NCBI GenBank assembly: GCA_003342895.1
Contig: PTFA01000273.1
Coordinates: forward strand, 1,237,121-1,301,120
Origin: Casuarius casuarius
Lineage: Eukaryota > Chordata > Aves > Casuariiformes > Casuariidae
DNA: 64,000 nucleotides
Direction: 5' to 3'
The position numbers and the translations under genes are program-made. Shown here piece after piece: positions 1 through 14,880 of this stretch (positions within the stretch are counted from its first letter, which is position 1; every line of letters starts with the position of its first letter). The notes beneath the pieces are model-generated. The model was not told where the DNA came from and ran no database searches. It saw nothing but the letters and a program-made list of their open reading frames with translations.

Positions 1-2040
1 GACTCCGAAGGAGAGTGTGTAGTTGCATTGTCATTCAAAAGAGGAGGAAACGTTCTCTATTCTTCGAGTGAATGCAGAAGGTGTTTGCCCATGACCCCTG
101 AAAGATCTCAATACTGAGACTAAACAGATGTCAACCTATAAACTAAACATATATCGCAGTTTCGGGACTTCATAGATTCTGATTTTGTGTTGAAATTAAT
201 TAAGTTTATGACACCTGTTTTTCCTCCTGAATATGACTCTTGAGTCAGGGCTTGTTTTAGCTCACTGTCTGACTTGACTACCTGGTATCTCGTGTTTTTT
301 CTATATGTCAACTCTTAGTTGGATTTTGGTTCAGTGACTAGGGGAACACCAGACCTTCTGGATGTGGCTGTAAAGATGAGCTACCAGCTTCTGATGTGGG
401 TTCTGGCTGGCTGAACTGTTCCTTCATTGATTAATGTTGATTTTAATGTCAGGAATCCACAAACCTAGTCTTTATTGCCATTGAACGAGTTTAACTAAAG
501 TCACTCCCTTGTTCTTCCAGGCCCCTAGTCAATTTGAGTGCCTTGATTTGGTTCATTAATTAGTTAAATGTAGATACCTTTTTTCCTCTCAGTGCCCACC
601 GCAAAAAAAGTATTTCATGAAATGCATTCCTCTTTGGTCATTAAATCAAAGGAAGTGGGTCACTCTGTCCATAGCTTGCCTTTTGCACATAGTACTGTAA
701 CAATAAAGGACTATTCAAATTCAGCTAACTCTGTGGATGGATAGCAATTTGTAATAAAACTCACTGATGTGGCTATCAGCTCCTGTCAAAGTTTCATGTG
801 ATGTATACAAAAAATTATTCTAGTTAACAGTAATAATTGAGATATGAACTGACATTTTCATACCCCTGCATGCCTGAGGTTGTATGTTATCAATTGTCCT
901 GTAACAGAAGTGATAGGAAGCTAGGCCTGCTAAATTATCAATCACAGTAAATTTTACTTGGTATTTTATAGTGATGAATTTGAGTGATTTAGGGATGCTA
1001 ACAGATTACTTTCAGTATGGTCAAAACCAGTATCTGCCAAAATAGACAGAACTCTCAGGCTTTTGATTCTTTTTTTTAGAGCCATAAAATAAGCAACTGT
1101 AATTTCTGCTATGATCTGCTTGTGCACTTTTGAATCTACAGCTAAAAATTTCTCCTAGGTTTTATTAACAACTAGTCAGCCAAATTAAAACTAGGTTCAA
1201 CACCACTTGCAGAAAAAATTTCAGAAGCAGTTGTGTGTGACATTGTAGCATTTTTAACTAATTATGACCAGGCTATCACTCTTTCCTATCAAAACAGGAC
1301 AAGAAAAGTTTTGCTATGGTTATGAAACTCTGATGGCCCAGCTGTTCACACAAGTGGGTAGGACTGCACCTCTAGCCCAGATCTCTTTTCTTAGGAGCCT
1401 CTTGGTTGCCTCCAGTTACTCTATTCTGATTCTCAAAGCGTTGACTGGACACATGAGGTCTTCGGCATCAACAGTGTCACTTTCCAACTCGTTCCTACAG
1501 GGATGCACCACTGGGCCAGGCAGACACAAGCTAATTTGGCCTGTTGGAAGAGGAAAGGTGACTTGGACACTGGATTGAATTGCCTATTCTGAACCACTCT
1601 GAGCAGTTAAAGCAAAGCGAAGTGCGGTATTTGTAGGCTCTGACAGAAGTTCAGTGCAGGGTGTATTTCCTAAAGTCCTTGAGACCAGTGAGACATCTCA
1701 CAGCTCTTGCAGCTGCCACCATTGTATGAGTTACTGCAGATGAGGCATCTGCTCTTGTTCTCTGGCTTCTTTCATTAGCTTACTCGGTTTCCACATAGAT
1801 AAAAATGCGGGTAGATAGAAACTGTGCAGTGACTCAGAAGCAGTGAGTCTGTAGCAATCATGACAAGAAAATCTCCCATGAAATGTTTATCCCTCATCTG
1901 CATTAAAATCACAGTTAAATATATGTAATACAGATAAATTCCAGGAACAAATTTGGAATTATCACTGTTCCGTCCTGGTCATTGTTTCTGCCACATTCTC
2001 CAAGTTCTGTGGTAGCAACTCCTTCCTAGTTGCTAAAGCA

Positions 2041-2097
2041 TCAAATAATAATAGTAATATCAATAGTAATAGCAATAGTAATAGAAATAGTAAGAAC
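2041..2097. repeat. Imperfect AATAGT/AAT microsatellite
   Basis: A degenerate array of AAT, AGT and AATAGT units covers this stretch (AATAGTAATAGCAATAGTAA and similar). The interruptions suggest an old microsatellite. No function is implied. Confidence 0.7.
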
Positions 2098-5000
2098 AGC
2101 ATAGAGTCTAAATCTGTCCTAGAAGGGGGAGAAGTGCATTAGCTCAGTGTACTGTAGGCCAGGTAATGCCCATCACAGCCTCTTGCATAGACACAGAACT
2201 AGTCATCGAAAAATGTGGTTAATAGAAGAAAAACATCTAGAAGACACTGATGGGCATCTGACTCTTCCTGTCACTGTCTGCAAAGGCACTTTAAAGCAGG
2301 CTTAAAAGAGAGGCCTTGCAGAGATTCAAATCCAGGCAAACATAAGCAGTGAAACAAAGGGCAAAAGGAAGGCCTAGAGGAGATGATCCATTTACCCTCG
2401 ACCCCCTCCTCTTCTGCCTCCCTTACTGCAAGGATGCACCACACCGCTGAATCGTTTTGCTAATTCTCTGATATTTTTGCTCTTATTCCATTTATTCTTT
2501 TATAGCCATCGGTATTGAAACTGATGTTTGCAAAAGCGACTGAGTTGATTAATAGGTATTTCATACATCTGGTATTTCCTCATAAAAGACTGGTAAACTT
2601 ATTTCAATTATCATACCACCAACAAGGATGCAATCTGTTCACAATGGCTGTTTACGAATGGCTGCTTTGGGTAATGGCTGTTTTCTTAGCATGGGAAATG
2701 AAATATAATATTATTAAACAGAGATATGCAGAATGGTGTGTCAACTTATCCATCTTCCTGATGTTTATAGGCTTAATTTTTTACAATGTTTATTTTATTT
2801 TATGGGACCAAACGTTAAAGTATCTGTTATTCGAGAGGATCTAATTTCTTTTATTTTTGTTTTAATGTCCTTGAATATTAACATCCACAAATTCATGTGC
2901 AATCAGTGGAGAAAACCTGTGGTAGGTACTTTATTAATTCTATTTAGATAAATATGTTATAATGGGAGAGATAATGAACCAAGGAATTTATTTTTTTTTA
3001 GGTGAAGGCTAAGGTGTGGGTTTTTTTGGTGATCTTGTTTTTTAAAACCTTGTAAAACATCTTAAAATAATACTTCATAAATGTAAAACTGTCATGAGAA
3101 TTCAGTGTAGGTGGGGAAGCAGGAAGTGCCTGTGTAAGACAGAATGGGTGAAGGAGAAGGTGTGAATTTGCTAAAGATTTTACAAACAAAAATAATTACA
3201 AAATATGTCAGATTAATACATCAAATAGCTGCAGAAATCACTGCAGTATAAATTCACTCTCTTAGAATTCTTTAAAGACTAACTCTTTATCTATTTTTGG
3301 AAATAGGAACAATTTTCTATCCTACACATTGTGCCATATTTTATAGGTTTGAATAAACAATATTTTTGAAGGCTATTAGAACACATTGATAAGGCATTCC
3401 TAGGTTTTTCTGTTTCAGATACTCAGATGTTTAAATCTATAACAATACAATCTGACATTCTCTTCAAGATTATTTTTTGAGAAAATGTGAGAAAAGCATA
3501 ATTCTTGAAATCATAAGTGGGCACTGAAAATATAAAGTCTTATAAAATTTTGTAAAACCTTTAAAAACTGAAGTTTTTACCAGATGAAATCTCAGAAGGT
3601 GGGCAGACATACAGTTTCCAACAGGCATCACGTGGATGTTCCTGCTGAGTGAAAACTTCTTGCTGCCTGCCAATACAAACTCCAGCACTGCTAAGCAAAG
3701 ACTTTGCATTTACAGACTATTAAGAGAGCAAGGGCCCTTCATCTCCTTCCCTCAGATCCAAAAGTCAGGGGCCGAGTTGCTCGGTGTGAGTGTCTGCTTC
3801 TAAACCCCTACTTACTAACTTTCTATGTCATCCTTGAATAACTACACCTTGACTAGTGGTTTCTCCTGTCGTAGAGCAGTTGACAACTTTACCCTGCACT
3901 GTGGAGCAGCTGCATAATTTCACAGTAAACATGGTTGCATTTCTGCAGCAGTTTAGATCCCCCCCCCAACTGTTCTTGCACTGCTTGGTTCTTGTTAGGC
4001 TTCAGTTTCTCAGGAGCAATGTAATGCAAAGCAGTAGCGGGGGCTTTTTTATGTGAATCTATGATTCTGCTTATTTAAGATTAAAACCTCTAAGGGAAAC
4101 ATTTTCAAAAAAGCACTGAAATAACTACCACTAAAATTAGGACACTGTAAACATCCCAAGTCACTCTGAATTTTGCCTTTGAAAACCTTAGCTTTAGTTC
4201 CAGTCCTGCAAATTACTCCTTGTAGTTGTACCTTGGCAGTTTTATGAAGCCTCATTGACTTCACTCAGACCTAGATGAACTCCAAGGACGTTAGCTACAA
4301 AGGCTACCTAAAATGATATATCTTTGCCTGTTGGGTAAGGCTGAGTACTTTTGGCTGTGGTTTTTGATAAGAAATTAATGAGATTTTTAGTCTATACTGC
4401 TTAGTCAAACATGCTGGGAGGGCAAAGAAGGGAGGTAAATAGGACCCTTTAAAAACAAGCAATGAATTGAATTCATTAAATTTATTGGGTGAAACAATTT
4501 AATGAAGAAAAATACTAATTAAATTATTAAAATCTAGATTGCAAGTAGTAATTAAAAAGACTGTTGCTACGCAACCAAAAAGATTTTTGTGAACGGAGTG
4601 CAAAAATATATTTGCTAAGTATGCTGGTATTTTGCTTTGACCTTTTTCAGTCACACACCTGCCCAGACTGTCTGAAAATGTATTTCTGAGAAGAATAACA
4701 TTAAAGATACCTACAGGATTAAGAAAAAAAACACTGACTATCTGATTGAGTTAATGATTTTTATTATATTCAAAAGGTTATAAGTAAGAAATTCATGAGA
4801 TAAAAATAAATAAATAAATATATAAAATTACATAGATGATTTATATGCTGAGGTGTCATCATCAGTAAAGGATTAATTTCTTTTACAAATACCGGGCCTG
4901 ATCCTATAAGACATGTGAATATTAATTTTTGAAATGTAGTGTATGAACTAACACTGCACTGTCCTGAAGGTCTTAAACAACTATTAAATCCCTTACTGAC

Positions 5001-6234
5001 ATTAGAAACCTAAGCAGCATTGTTCATTATAACTGGGGCATTTTAATAGGCCACTTTTGCTTATCTTTTAATACCTAGACTAAGATACAGGTTTGTTTTG
5101 TTTAGAATTTCCATCTTTACATGCCAGGATCTCTGCTATGCTCAGCTGTCACTGATACACTTGCTTGAACTCCCATGAATCCTAAATTTAAATTACAAAA
5201 CTTTAAACTCTACCTTTTGTCAGTAGAGCTTCCTTTCCACTGATACCATGAAAATGGCAGCAAACCCAAACTAAATTATCATGGTGCTCTGATCTAAAGC
5301 TGCATTGCCACTACCTCCAGAAACTGGGTCCAGATGCCAAAGACTTGCTCTCTGCTAAATCCTGGTCTATGCACCTCCTGCTTCCCTGCTGTTCTTACTT
5401 GAAATTTCTAGTAAAGACTGAAACAACAGTGATTCACTTGGAAAAGCATTCAAAAGGAGGAAAAAAATCTGTCCTCTTAAACCAGTATGGAAGTTTTATA
5501 GAAATGCAGTCCCACGGACACCCAGTTTTGCCTTTTCTTCCTATTGGTTATGACTTCTTTCATTCACAAGCACATGCACTTGTTTAGCAGGGCAGAAATT
5601 GTGCTTTCTTGCTAGCTGTTCTCCACAGAGGAACTTGGGTGATGCCCAACAACCTGTTTTCAACTTCTGGAGCAGAGAAACTACGAGATGCAATGCCAAA
5701 ACCTATGGATACACTGGAGACCCCCCCCAGAAGGCCCTCTGGGATGCTGACCTTTATTCAGATGTGTCACTCCCTGTTGACCTGTAAGCAGGTAGGCATG
5801 TAAGCAGGTACATACCACGTTACGCTCGTTTGGACAGAAGAAACCTAGGCGGAAGTGCTACGGAAAATAGGTATCTCCTTTTTCCTTTCCGGAGATGCAC
5901 GCTGATAGAGGATTTCATCACTTATGGTACCTTGTAAAGGTGTAGTCTTTGACTGAAAATTACTCTTGCTTGAGACCTTTTTCTAAGATGAAATACAAAA
6001 TTTGTATTTACTAGAGAAGATGGAATGAATTCCCTGGTGTATAACAGACACTGCTCTTCAGAACACAACCTGTGTCTTTTAAAGATGTTTAAGGCATGAG
6101 AGAGTTTACTTAAAAATACTAGACAGAAGTGTTCAGTAGAGAATTTTAGTATGAAAAAAGCAAAGAAGAAAATAATTTATTTTGCTCGCTGGAGACAACA
6201 TAGCCTTCCACTAAGAGAGATGAGAGTTGTCATT

Positions 6235-6250
6235 AAAAAAAAAAAAAAAA
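6235..6250. repeat. Poly-A tract (16 A)
   Basis: A run of 16 A residues in ordinary AT-rich sequence. No repeat recognised as a retroposon ends here, so it is probably a simple homopolymer and not the tail of a retrocopy. Confidence 0.75.
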
Positions 6251-9200
6251 TATTGCATAAAACTTTCTGAACTTGCATGTTTGTGTTTATCTTACAGTTC
6301 TTACAAATGAGCCTGTGCTCTCCTTTGTGTTCACGAAACATTGATAAGTTAAATTATGTATTCCCTCTTTACAGTGTATCTCCTTCAGTAACAGAAAATA
6401 TAAATGGTTTCTCTTTCTTTGATTCTACTGTAGATTTTTTGTGTCTATATTTTGGATTCGTGGAATACCTGTCAGCATTAATATTTTTGGTCATGATACC
6501 TTGTGATATGAGACTTTGGAAAGTTTTCTTACATGTTTTGAATGGCATATATATATATATGCATCTGTGTTGTTTAGCATAAACCATTCAAGCACTCTGG
6601 ATGTAATTGAAAAAGAATGTGAAAGGATTTGTGAAGCTCAGATAGAGATATAAAGATACATCCAACATATGCTACTTTTTGATTAATGAAATAAGAGCAT
6701 AAAATGATTAAGTAGCTTTCTGTTAAAAAACAAAACAAAACAAAAATACCAAAACAAAAAACAAAAAAACCCACCCTGTATTAAACCAGATGCAAAAAGT
6801 ATTTTACGGGATCATTCCTGGAGGAAATCAGTTCTGTTGGTGCCAAGCAGAGTAGCAGTGCACATTATTTTTTTTAAGAAATGAGCTATGGTAGTAGACA
6901 AGGAAATCCTCAGGCAATGAAAATAGTAAAATTGTACATTACGCATGCCTTACATTCCAATATGAAGAAAAATGTAGAGAACAATGGACTGAAGCTAGAA
7001 ATAAGATCAAAACTGTATTGAGTACAAAAATTTTACAGAATAATGAAAAAGTAATCTTTGATCCACAGGGACATTAAATTATACCTTATCTAACTATCCA
7101 AGGCTACACTCTGTCTAATATTTACATCCAAAATGAAGTCTTTTCAATTGACTAAGCCTGTTCTGAACATTTGTCATATTGCAGAAGGTAATTTAAATTG
7201 TATTTTTCCACAAAGGCATAGACATATCCTGAAGACCTCAAAACCCTCAACCAAAGTTAAACATTATGAACGTTCTCTATCATTTTATTAAGTGAGGAAT
7301 TGATAGGGTAAGATTTATTGTAGTCAAATACTGAACTCCAAATTATTGCCAGAATACTGAGGTAGAAAATTTACATTTGAAAGGACACATTAAAAAAATT
7401 ATTTTTTTCTCCAAACCATTTTACTGCAACAATTAAGCATCTAGTGACTAAAATATGATAGGGTTTCTATCACTGAAAATAAGATACAAATACTACACAA
7501 ATACTATTTTTAATTTCTGTGTCCAGAGAAGCTCAGTTTTATCATAAATCTCTGTAGATAATGTAGGTTCAGAATTATTACTAGTCAGAAGCACGTTCCT
7601 CCCTTCACTTTGGTTTGAAGAAAACTATAGAGGTCTGAGACGACAAAGGAGTGTGTTCCACAGCGTAGTGATGCTGAATCTCCCTAGAAGCTGTCTGCTT
7701 TCATGGACCCCAGATCAGACTCAAATCTAATTTATGGAAAAACTTCAGCATTAATGGGAAGATGAGTATTCCCATATTGTATTATGCTTCAGAATGTTTT
7801 GCAAACTTAGACACATTGTTGCTTATTTTTCATAAACATCTTATACTAACAAACCACTAACAAGAATTCAGAATAATTCGCTGCATTGTGGAAAAGAGAA
7901 TTTATTCTGACTACACCTTGACAGGGAATGACTGCTAGATAAAAATCATAAGAACAATCAAACTATTAACAAGCTGGAATACTCTTGGCTTTGAGTGAAC
8001 TACTTAAATTAATCTAGTAATAAAATTAGTTTCCTACCTCAACTTCGTGAATTCCAAATCCTGTTAAAAAGGAGAGAAAGAAAAAGATTTTCAGACAAAG
8101 AAACAGAGAGACAGACATTTGGTTACGTTTAGCAAGTATTTCACAGAAAACAAGCCAACCACTTTGATAGTAAGGAAAATTATATCAACGGAAAAGTTCC
8201 CCTTTTAACAGCAGAAGGTAAAGGAAATACTTCAACATTGATTAGAAGTTGAAATATGCATTCTTCTGTATGTAGTCTCCATTTGCAAAAAGTCTTTTTG
8301 ATTTATTAAGATAACATTTTCGATAACATCTTAGTACATAAAATAAGATATATTTACTTCACATAGGAGAGGAAGAGAGAGCTAGGAGAATCTGTGACCC
8401 AATTTGCAATTGAATGAATAAATGACAAAAACTTATACACGTGTTAGTCCAAACATACTTGTGAAAGTCAGCTACTTGAAACTTTTGACTCTTTTAAACA
8501 ATTAAGCAATAAAACTAGTTAACTTTTTTCAATCGGGATTTATATCTCCAAGTTTCCTTTTCGGTCTTTTAATCGGGCAGCCTGATCCCCAGGTCAGAGT
8601 TGCTATGAATTCAGGCATTATATTGTACCCTACAGTTCTGTTAAGTTCACAGTGCATTGCACACTTCCCAAGTGCTGAAGAAGGGCTTTCAGAAGATAGA
8701 AAAAGTAGGTAGGAAAGGTCAGGGAAGAGAAATTGCAAAAGGTAATTTATAATAAAATATGCATAGAGGTGAAATTTATTTACTACAGACAATTTCAAGA
8801 AGGTTTTCAAGATGGATTTCAATTTGGCTTCCACTGAGAAGTTCCTGGCCTTTTTAGCCTACAGACCAGAGTCTTGTTTCTTTTGCCATAAGAAACTTAT
8901 TCTCTTATCTTTAACTACCTCCTTACAGGAAGAATGAAAAGAAGTTGAAAGGCAAAGGCAAAGGCAATGTTCAGAAAAAGTAGGATTTAAACTCTTCTCC
9001 ATTTTTCGACGGTCTTGGACACTGCCAATACCAGGATAGCCATATCTAATTCCATCTTTGAATTCTTCTAAATTAATTAGTCCCCTAGACTACATTCCTC
9101 TTGGATTTTTTAATTTTCTAACGGTTTAGCAGCATTTATTTATTTATTTTTGTAATGTTTATTTCTAGATAATAAAACCTCATCAACTTGATTTGACACA

Positions 9201-12200
9201 TTTTAGGAGGGATTTAGAACACTAAGAAAAGTAAATCACCTAATACATGGTTCCAGCTGTTAGTGAGTGGCTAGATAAAGTCTCTGCACAGGAAAACAAC
9301 ACAGCATTGGGATTACAATTACTTTTGTTTGTCATTTTTTTCAGGAATCAATAGTTCATATTTGTCAACTTTTTAAAATCCTATTTTGGACTGTAATCTG
9401 TACTGAATGATGATAATTTTATTTTCTGTAAACCAGTATCCTACAGAAATAATCTGCAGAAGGTTCAGATTTCTGTAGAAATTTACTGCATTTAAATGAA
9501 GCAGATGAAGATTGTCTTCTTTCCTATTAACACCTCTGCAGGGGACCAATAACAAATCTCTTCCTTTGTATCCTCTCACTGACTCAATTTAACTTGAGGT
9601 GCAATAATGTCAGAAAAATTGTCAATAACTCAAGAAAAGGAGTGAATTTGTGGAATTACAATTTCATATTATTGATGAGACCTGTACAAATCTTTTGATC
9701 TTTAAAACCTAATCTTGCCATTTTTATTCAAACTCTTGTTTGCATTTGATATTATGTTTTCTCCTAATAAGGACAATCCAGAGTATTTTGCTGAGTCTTT
9801 GGGACTTTTATGCATTTACTTAAATTGTCTTAAGTAGTCCCCAGAAATGCATTTCACAATCTTTAAGAATTGTTCTTCCTCATGAGCCTGAGTAGGTAGG
9901 CTTTGTGTCTAAACAGATGGGTGGCCAAGTGATGTAAAATCCTGAAGATGACTTTACCAATCTATGGGTAACATTCTTTGATGCACTCCTCTAGTTCTGT
10001 TTCAAATTCTAATTGTAGACTTCATGATTTTTTATTTTTGAGGCTGGTAAGATTTTTCTTAAACTAGTTTGGGCTGCAGAATGTGTCAAGTGTTTTTGTT
10101 GGTGGTGGGTTGTTTTTTGTCTTTATCGTATTAACCAATGGGAGTCAGCATTGCAAAATTAATTTTAGCAGAACTGGAATGCACTTCCTGCAGGTAATAA
10201 TTCAGTGAGGAATCTGAATCATAATACAACAAAATTAGAAAGAGTTTAAGAGAAACTACCACCAAGAAAGAAAGAGTTCATCCTGTTTGCTAGAGTCCTG
10301 TGGCCTGACCTCACTACTATCCCTATGTAACAGAGGAATCAAAAAATTGTGCTGTTAAAAAATCTGGGGACTGAGGTCGATATTAGAGCACTTTGTAGAA
10401 TACAGAAAGGCAGGGTAACCTACAATAAAGATGTTACCGGTGGAGAGCTCCTGGTAGTGTCACTTAACAGATTTACGGCCCAATTATATGACAATCTTGG
10501 TCTCAAGCCAGTCACCATAGGAAGACAGGGTCATTACCTATGTATTGTTAGACAGCAAGGATTACAATGTCACTGAAACATCAAGCAAAGAGTAATGTGC
10601 CACATTTAAAAGTTTTTTAATGTTTTGCAATGATATTGGATTACCAGGGGTGAGAAGAACTCTTCCCAACAAGTCACGGTTCCTCCCTCCTTCCCTTTGC
10701 TCTCCAGGAGGTATTTTAATCCTGATTTATCCTGATGGAGATCAGGTCTTATACCTTTGCTTGCATACAACTGTACCTTATGTATACTCAGAGCAGCCAG
10801 AAAGCCACAGATGGAAAAGCACAGAAGTCAGGCTTTATTTCAAGTGAATGCTTATTTCTTGGCATTTCTCTCATACACGGTGGCTATCTCTTCTCAAATG
10901 TCATGTTGTTCTAGCTATTCAAAGAACTTTTGTTCTGGTTCATTAAAATACTGAAATAACTTCAAAAGAAAGCTTGCCTTCCCAGGCCTTCTCAGGAACT
11001 ATTTTAATACTTAGATTCCTCTGTATTAACTACCAGAGCTTCAATGCTTACGAGATTGGACTAAGATTCTAGAAATGATTTTTTTAAAGGTTGAAATTAC
11101 ATGGGGCTTCAAGTTTTCTAGATAATGAGGGCTCAGATGATGTCATCTTGCATGTTCCCTGCCTTCAGTTCAGTACTTGGATTATGAAACTACCAATCTT
11201 CTCTGCTTAATGGAGTTGAGAGTTATGAAACAGAGTAAATCTTGTGATTAACTTAGGAGCTATAAAAATCTCTGGTCTACTAGTTCTGCACCATCATCTT
11301 GTACTCATATTTGATTCAAGGTTTATGGTCTCAGTTTGCCTTCCTGACTTTATGCCTGTGTGATACACATGTTCTTGTGACCTTTAATTATCATAATCCT
11401 AGTGAAACTTCAGAAATGGATGTCTTTAGCCACTCTCTTTCTACAGAAGAAATAAATTAACTGGGATAATTATTCCATCATTCTCTTCACCTTATGAAAA
11501 ATTAGATTCTACACATAACTGGGGTTACTGTGTGTTCTAGTTTCTACTCAGCTGGTGAAACTCTTTCATTCTTAAAAGACTTTTTTTGCTATTTTTCCTG
11601 CTTTCTCATATTTAATCAGAATTCTTCTCCTAGGCTTTGCACATTTCAGTTACTTGGGAAGACGGTGGATTATGGATCTTCAGATTTCATTCTGATTTCT
11701 TGACATGTTAAATAATCAAGAGATTTTTGTGTTATCCAAGTTATCCTCTCTGTTGCCTGAGAAAAATCAAGGTGACAATGTTGTAAATTCAAATCAAGTT
11801 TTATACTGTCTTTATCATTCAAAAGTGAGTCTTGCGGGTGATGGTATATGAGACATGGGATACATTGGGAGATTTTAGACTATAATCTTAGAAAGATGTG
11901 TTATTTGATTAATATGAAATTTTAAGATACAGTGGGTGTGCACTGAGACTTTTTAATTAAGCCCCATCCTTCAGTTTTCAATTTTTATGTCATGCTACGG
12001 GTCATCTGAGCTACAGTTCCTAATAGAAGAAATACAGCACAGCAGATGTTGAAATAATATCAGTTTCCTGATTATGATGGTAAATAAACTGAACTGCACT
12101 GTTTCATTAAAGTGGCTGATAGCACACTTGATTTGGCCTATCACTTACAAATCTACTGTTTTGTGTGGAAAACAGTACTGGCCACAATACTTATTGTCTT

Positions 12201-12558
12201 GCCTAACCCTACTTACTTCAGTAGTAAGGCGTCATGTGACTAGCACGGATATTTTTTGAGCTGAGGTCGATGTTAATTTGATCACAGATAGCAGGAAATT
12301 TCTTGCTATTTAGAATTCCAAAGAAGGTATATTTGTGTAGAGGAAAACAGCATGTATTTCTGTTTCATTTCACTCCGAAAAAAAAAAAATTCTTTATATT
12401 TACAATCTAAATGTTAGCTGTTGTTTACATTCTAAACACACATGAAAACATTAACATAAATAAACAAGATTGAAAATTAGGCAATAGTGCTGACAGAGAA
12501 GTTTAGCACTATGAATGTACAATCACCGTATGGTAAATGTGTTGGAAATTAATTTCTG

Positions 12559-12572
12559 TTTTTTTTTTTTTT
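12559..12572. repeat. Poly-T tract (14 T)
   Basis: A homopolymer of 14 T lies 170 bases downstream of a 12-base A run at 12378-12389. I see no element between or next to them that would mark them as the ends of a retroposon. Confidence 0.7.
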
Positions 12573-14609
12573 GGTCTATTCAAGTATAAAAATTACTGAA
12601 GAATTTTGGCTAGAATTTTTTCTTCATGAAAGTGAAGTTAAAAAAATGAATCATGTCCCTTCAGATTAAGAATCTCAAAATAAGACTTTTAAGGGCATAT
12701 TATGTAATAATTAAAGAAAACTTGCAATCTTTAACACTACGTTAAGTAAGTTAGTGATTGTTTAACAATAAGATGTGATTGTTTAGTTTTCCCTTTAATG
12801 ACCAACATGCATATGTTGGGTACAGTAAAGCTTATCACCATCTTTATGATTAAGAAACATCTGGGTTAATAATATATAAATAAAGGTGATTTAGATTTCA
12901 AAATGTGATTAGAAAAGTCAGTATATATACTCAGACTTGGTAGCACAAGCTACCAATACCAATTAATTGATCATTAAAATAAATAAACAAAGCTAACATG
13001 GGTGTGACTGTAATTCATGAGCTATCCAAACATGAAAACACTATATTCAACAACAAAATTTGTTGTCACCATATAGTAAACATCACCAATTTTTTAATTA
13101 TGTGTTAAAGATATTAATTACATAAACAGTCACCATTTTAATTTATTTTTGTCTCACACAGATCATGTGCACAGTAAAGCAGAAATAAATAACATCTCAT
13201 GATAATAATCGTATTTGTAAATGTAACTGTAATCAAGTGTCTCCTTTCATTAACACCAAAATCTGAACATTCTAAGAAATATTTCAAGGTAATCCCTGTA
13301 AAAAAATGAAAGGTCAGATTGAGCACACACGCAGTGTTTTTATTTGGATGATCCCCTCAAAAAAATACGTTGAGCCAGGGTTCCTCTTGGGCAAGTGTTT
13401 CAAATACAGCATATTGACACAGAAATTTGTATTTTTTGGAACCATGGATATCAGAGAAGATATTTAGACTTCACTTTAGTAGTTTACTAAAACTTAGTGA
13501 GGCTATTATATGCTATTTCTAAAAAGTGTGAACTATTATTTCTCAAAGTACATATATATGTATGGTGCATATCTGTATATATTTTATCTGTACATATATT
13601 TTTGAACTAACCTTATAGATATCTTCATATTTAAGAAGAACTTAAAAAGTCTCATTTTTAGTCTGTCCTCTTTATAATAAAGGAGACTTTCATAATCAGG
13701 AACAGTGACTAAAAAAATAGGGAAATAGAATGAGCTAATATTCATCCTAATGCTTTTGTAGCATCAATCTGCTGTTTTAATATTTAAAATATCAGATATA
13801 AATAGCTCCAAGGCTTGGAGAACTGCCAGTATATACGAATTATAATTTCTAGGCCATTGCCTATTTTAAAGATTATTATCTTCTAACTAATGTTAAAGCT
13901 TGAAGCAGACAGTTTAGCTACCAGAGCTATTCCGAGACATTTTTGGAATATCATATATACATATATTTTGACTGCAGAAAAAGAAACAAGGAAGACATCA
14001 CACAAGAATACTGCCAGTAGAAAAATCTAATAGGGTTTATCTATTGATGGGCCACTAAAACTGGAAATTTTTTAAGGTATATTTGTACTTTTACTAAATC
14101 TGGTCAAAAACATTCATTTTATTGAAGTGTTAGTTACACAGTTTTTTGTGTACTCTGTAAATGGTATGGCAATATAAAAGGTCGTGTTTGAAAAAGCAGT
14201 GTTTTAAATTTCGAAACAAACTTTCAAATTCATTCAGATGAGAGAAATGATCTGGGGTTAAAAATTCAGTCCACACCTTGAACCAAAATCAGAGTTAGAG
14301 AAAAAGAGCAGAGAACCCTCAGGAATTGAAATAAGAAACTGGAATCAGGGATGAGAAAGACACTTGGCTTTCTTACGAAAAGGAGCTAACCCTCTGAGCA
14401 GACCCTCTTTTCGTTCTTGGTATTTGTAGCAAAGCTTATCAATATAAAATTTTCACTGATGTCTTTGTTAACACTACAGCAAAGTAGAAGAGAACAGGAA
14501 AAAAAAGAAAAAAGTCCTCCTAATAAACATTCATTGACCATGCCTTTCTAAAATTTTTGCCTTTTCCTCTCTACCGGGGACAATTATGGCAAGTTGTGAT
14601 AAAAAGGTG

Positions 14610-14880
14610 TTAAATTTATACAGCAGACAGGTATGCATTCAAAAGCATTATTAGGATGATCAAAAGACCTAACAGCTTATCTAACAAGAAACTACTAGCC
14701 TGCTTGTTTGGTCTAGAAAAGGAGAGCTAAAAGGGAATATGGACGCACTGCATAGATCCATCAGTAGAGTGAACACTAGGGAGGCAGAGAAGTCATTTAA
14801 GATTACAAACTTCATAAGAAAGCATGGTTATAAAATAGCCAGTAATAAATTACTTCCGGCAAGTGTGACATTCTGAGCAC
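14610..14880 (+). mobile_element. CR1 LINE fragment (3' part of ORF2)
   Basis: This is a short, old CR1 non-LTR retrotransposon fragment. Conceptual translation around 14650-14720 resembles the conserved CR1 ORF2 tail: ATGATCAAAAGACCT matches the 'MIKGLE' block, followed by remnants of the 'L(S)YEERLRELGLFSLEKRR' block and, in DNA, GTCTAGAAAAGGAGAGCT. The next 130 bases (GGGAATATGGACGC, CTGCATAGATCCATCAG, GGGAGGCAGAGAAGTCATTT, AAAATAGCCAGTAATAAATT) follow the order seen in sauropsid CR1 copies. The fragment lacks the 5' part and the diagnostic 3' octamers. It carries stops and is not translated. Family assignment is from memory of CR1 sequence, without alignment. Confidence 0.65.

Larger units (their letters stand above)
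1..14600. other. AT-rich unique sequence, no supported gene
   Basis: About 14.6 kb in which I see no supported gene. The longest open stretches are about 100 codons (for example 1264-1578, 2515-2844 and 6277-6582, plus strand; 8529-8834, minus strand). They have no recognisable domain, biased composition or convincing splice frame, and they are the length expected by chance in this much DNA. The segment holds short simple repeats (listed separately where notable), runs of C at 3960-3967 and 5724-5731, and a short direct repeat of GTAAGCAGGTA at about 5786-5811. It could be intergenic or intronic. Confidence 0.6.

Noticed and set aside
2515..2844. Plus-strand frame of 109 codons with hydrophobic stretches resembling membrane segments
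   Set aside because: AT-rich DNA gives Phe/Leu/Ile/Tyr-rich translations by chance. There is no homology I recognise, no splice context, and the frame just ends in AT-rich flanks.
6277..6582. Plus-strand frame of 101 codons with a hydrophobic start
   Set aside because: It ends in an AT dinucleotide repeat and its composition follows base composition. The opposite strand is also open.
7600..7740. Segment with GTGTTCCACAGCGTAGTGAT reminiscent of an amniote repeat
   Set aside because: Only a short motif matches what I remember. The flanks do not continue the match, so no family can be supported.
10349..10576. Plus-strand 75-codon frame that looks fairly hydrophilic
   Set aside because: No motif, no clear splice boundary, and no clear GC contrast with its flanks, so it was not promoted to a candidate exon.
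12937..12956. Perfect 8-base-pair hairpin (TTGGTAGC / GCTACCAA, 4-base loop)
   Set aside because: Too short for a microRNA or tRNA, with no surrounding paired arms. Hairpins this small are expected by chance in 64 kb.
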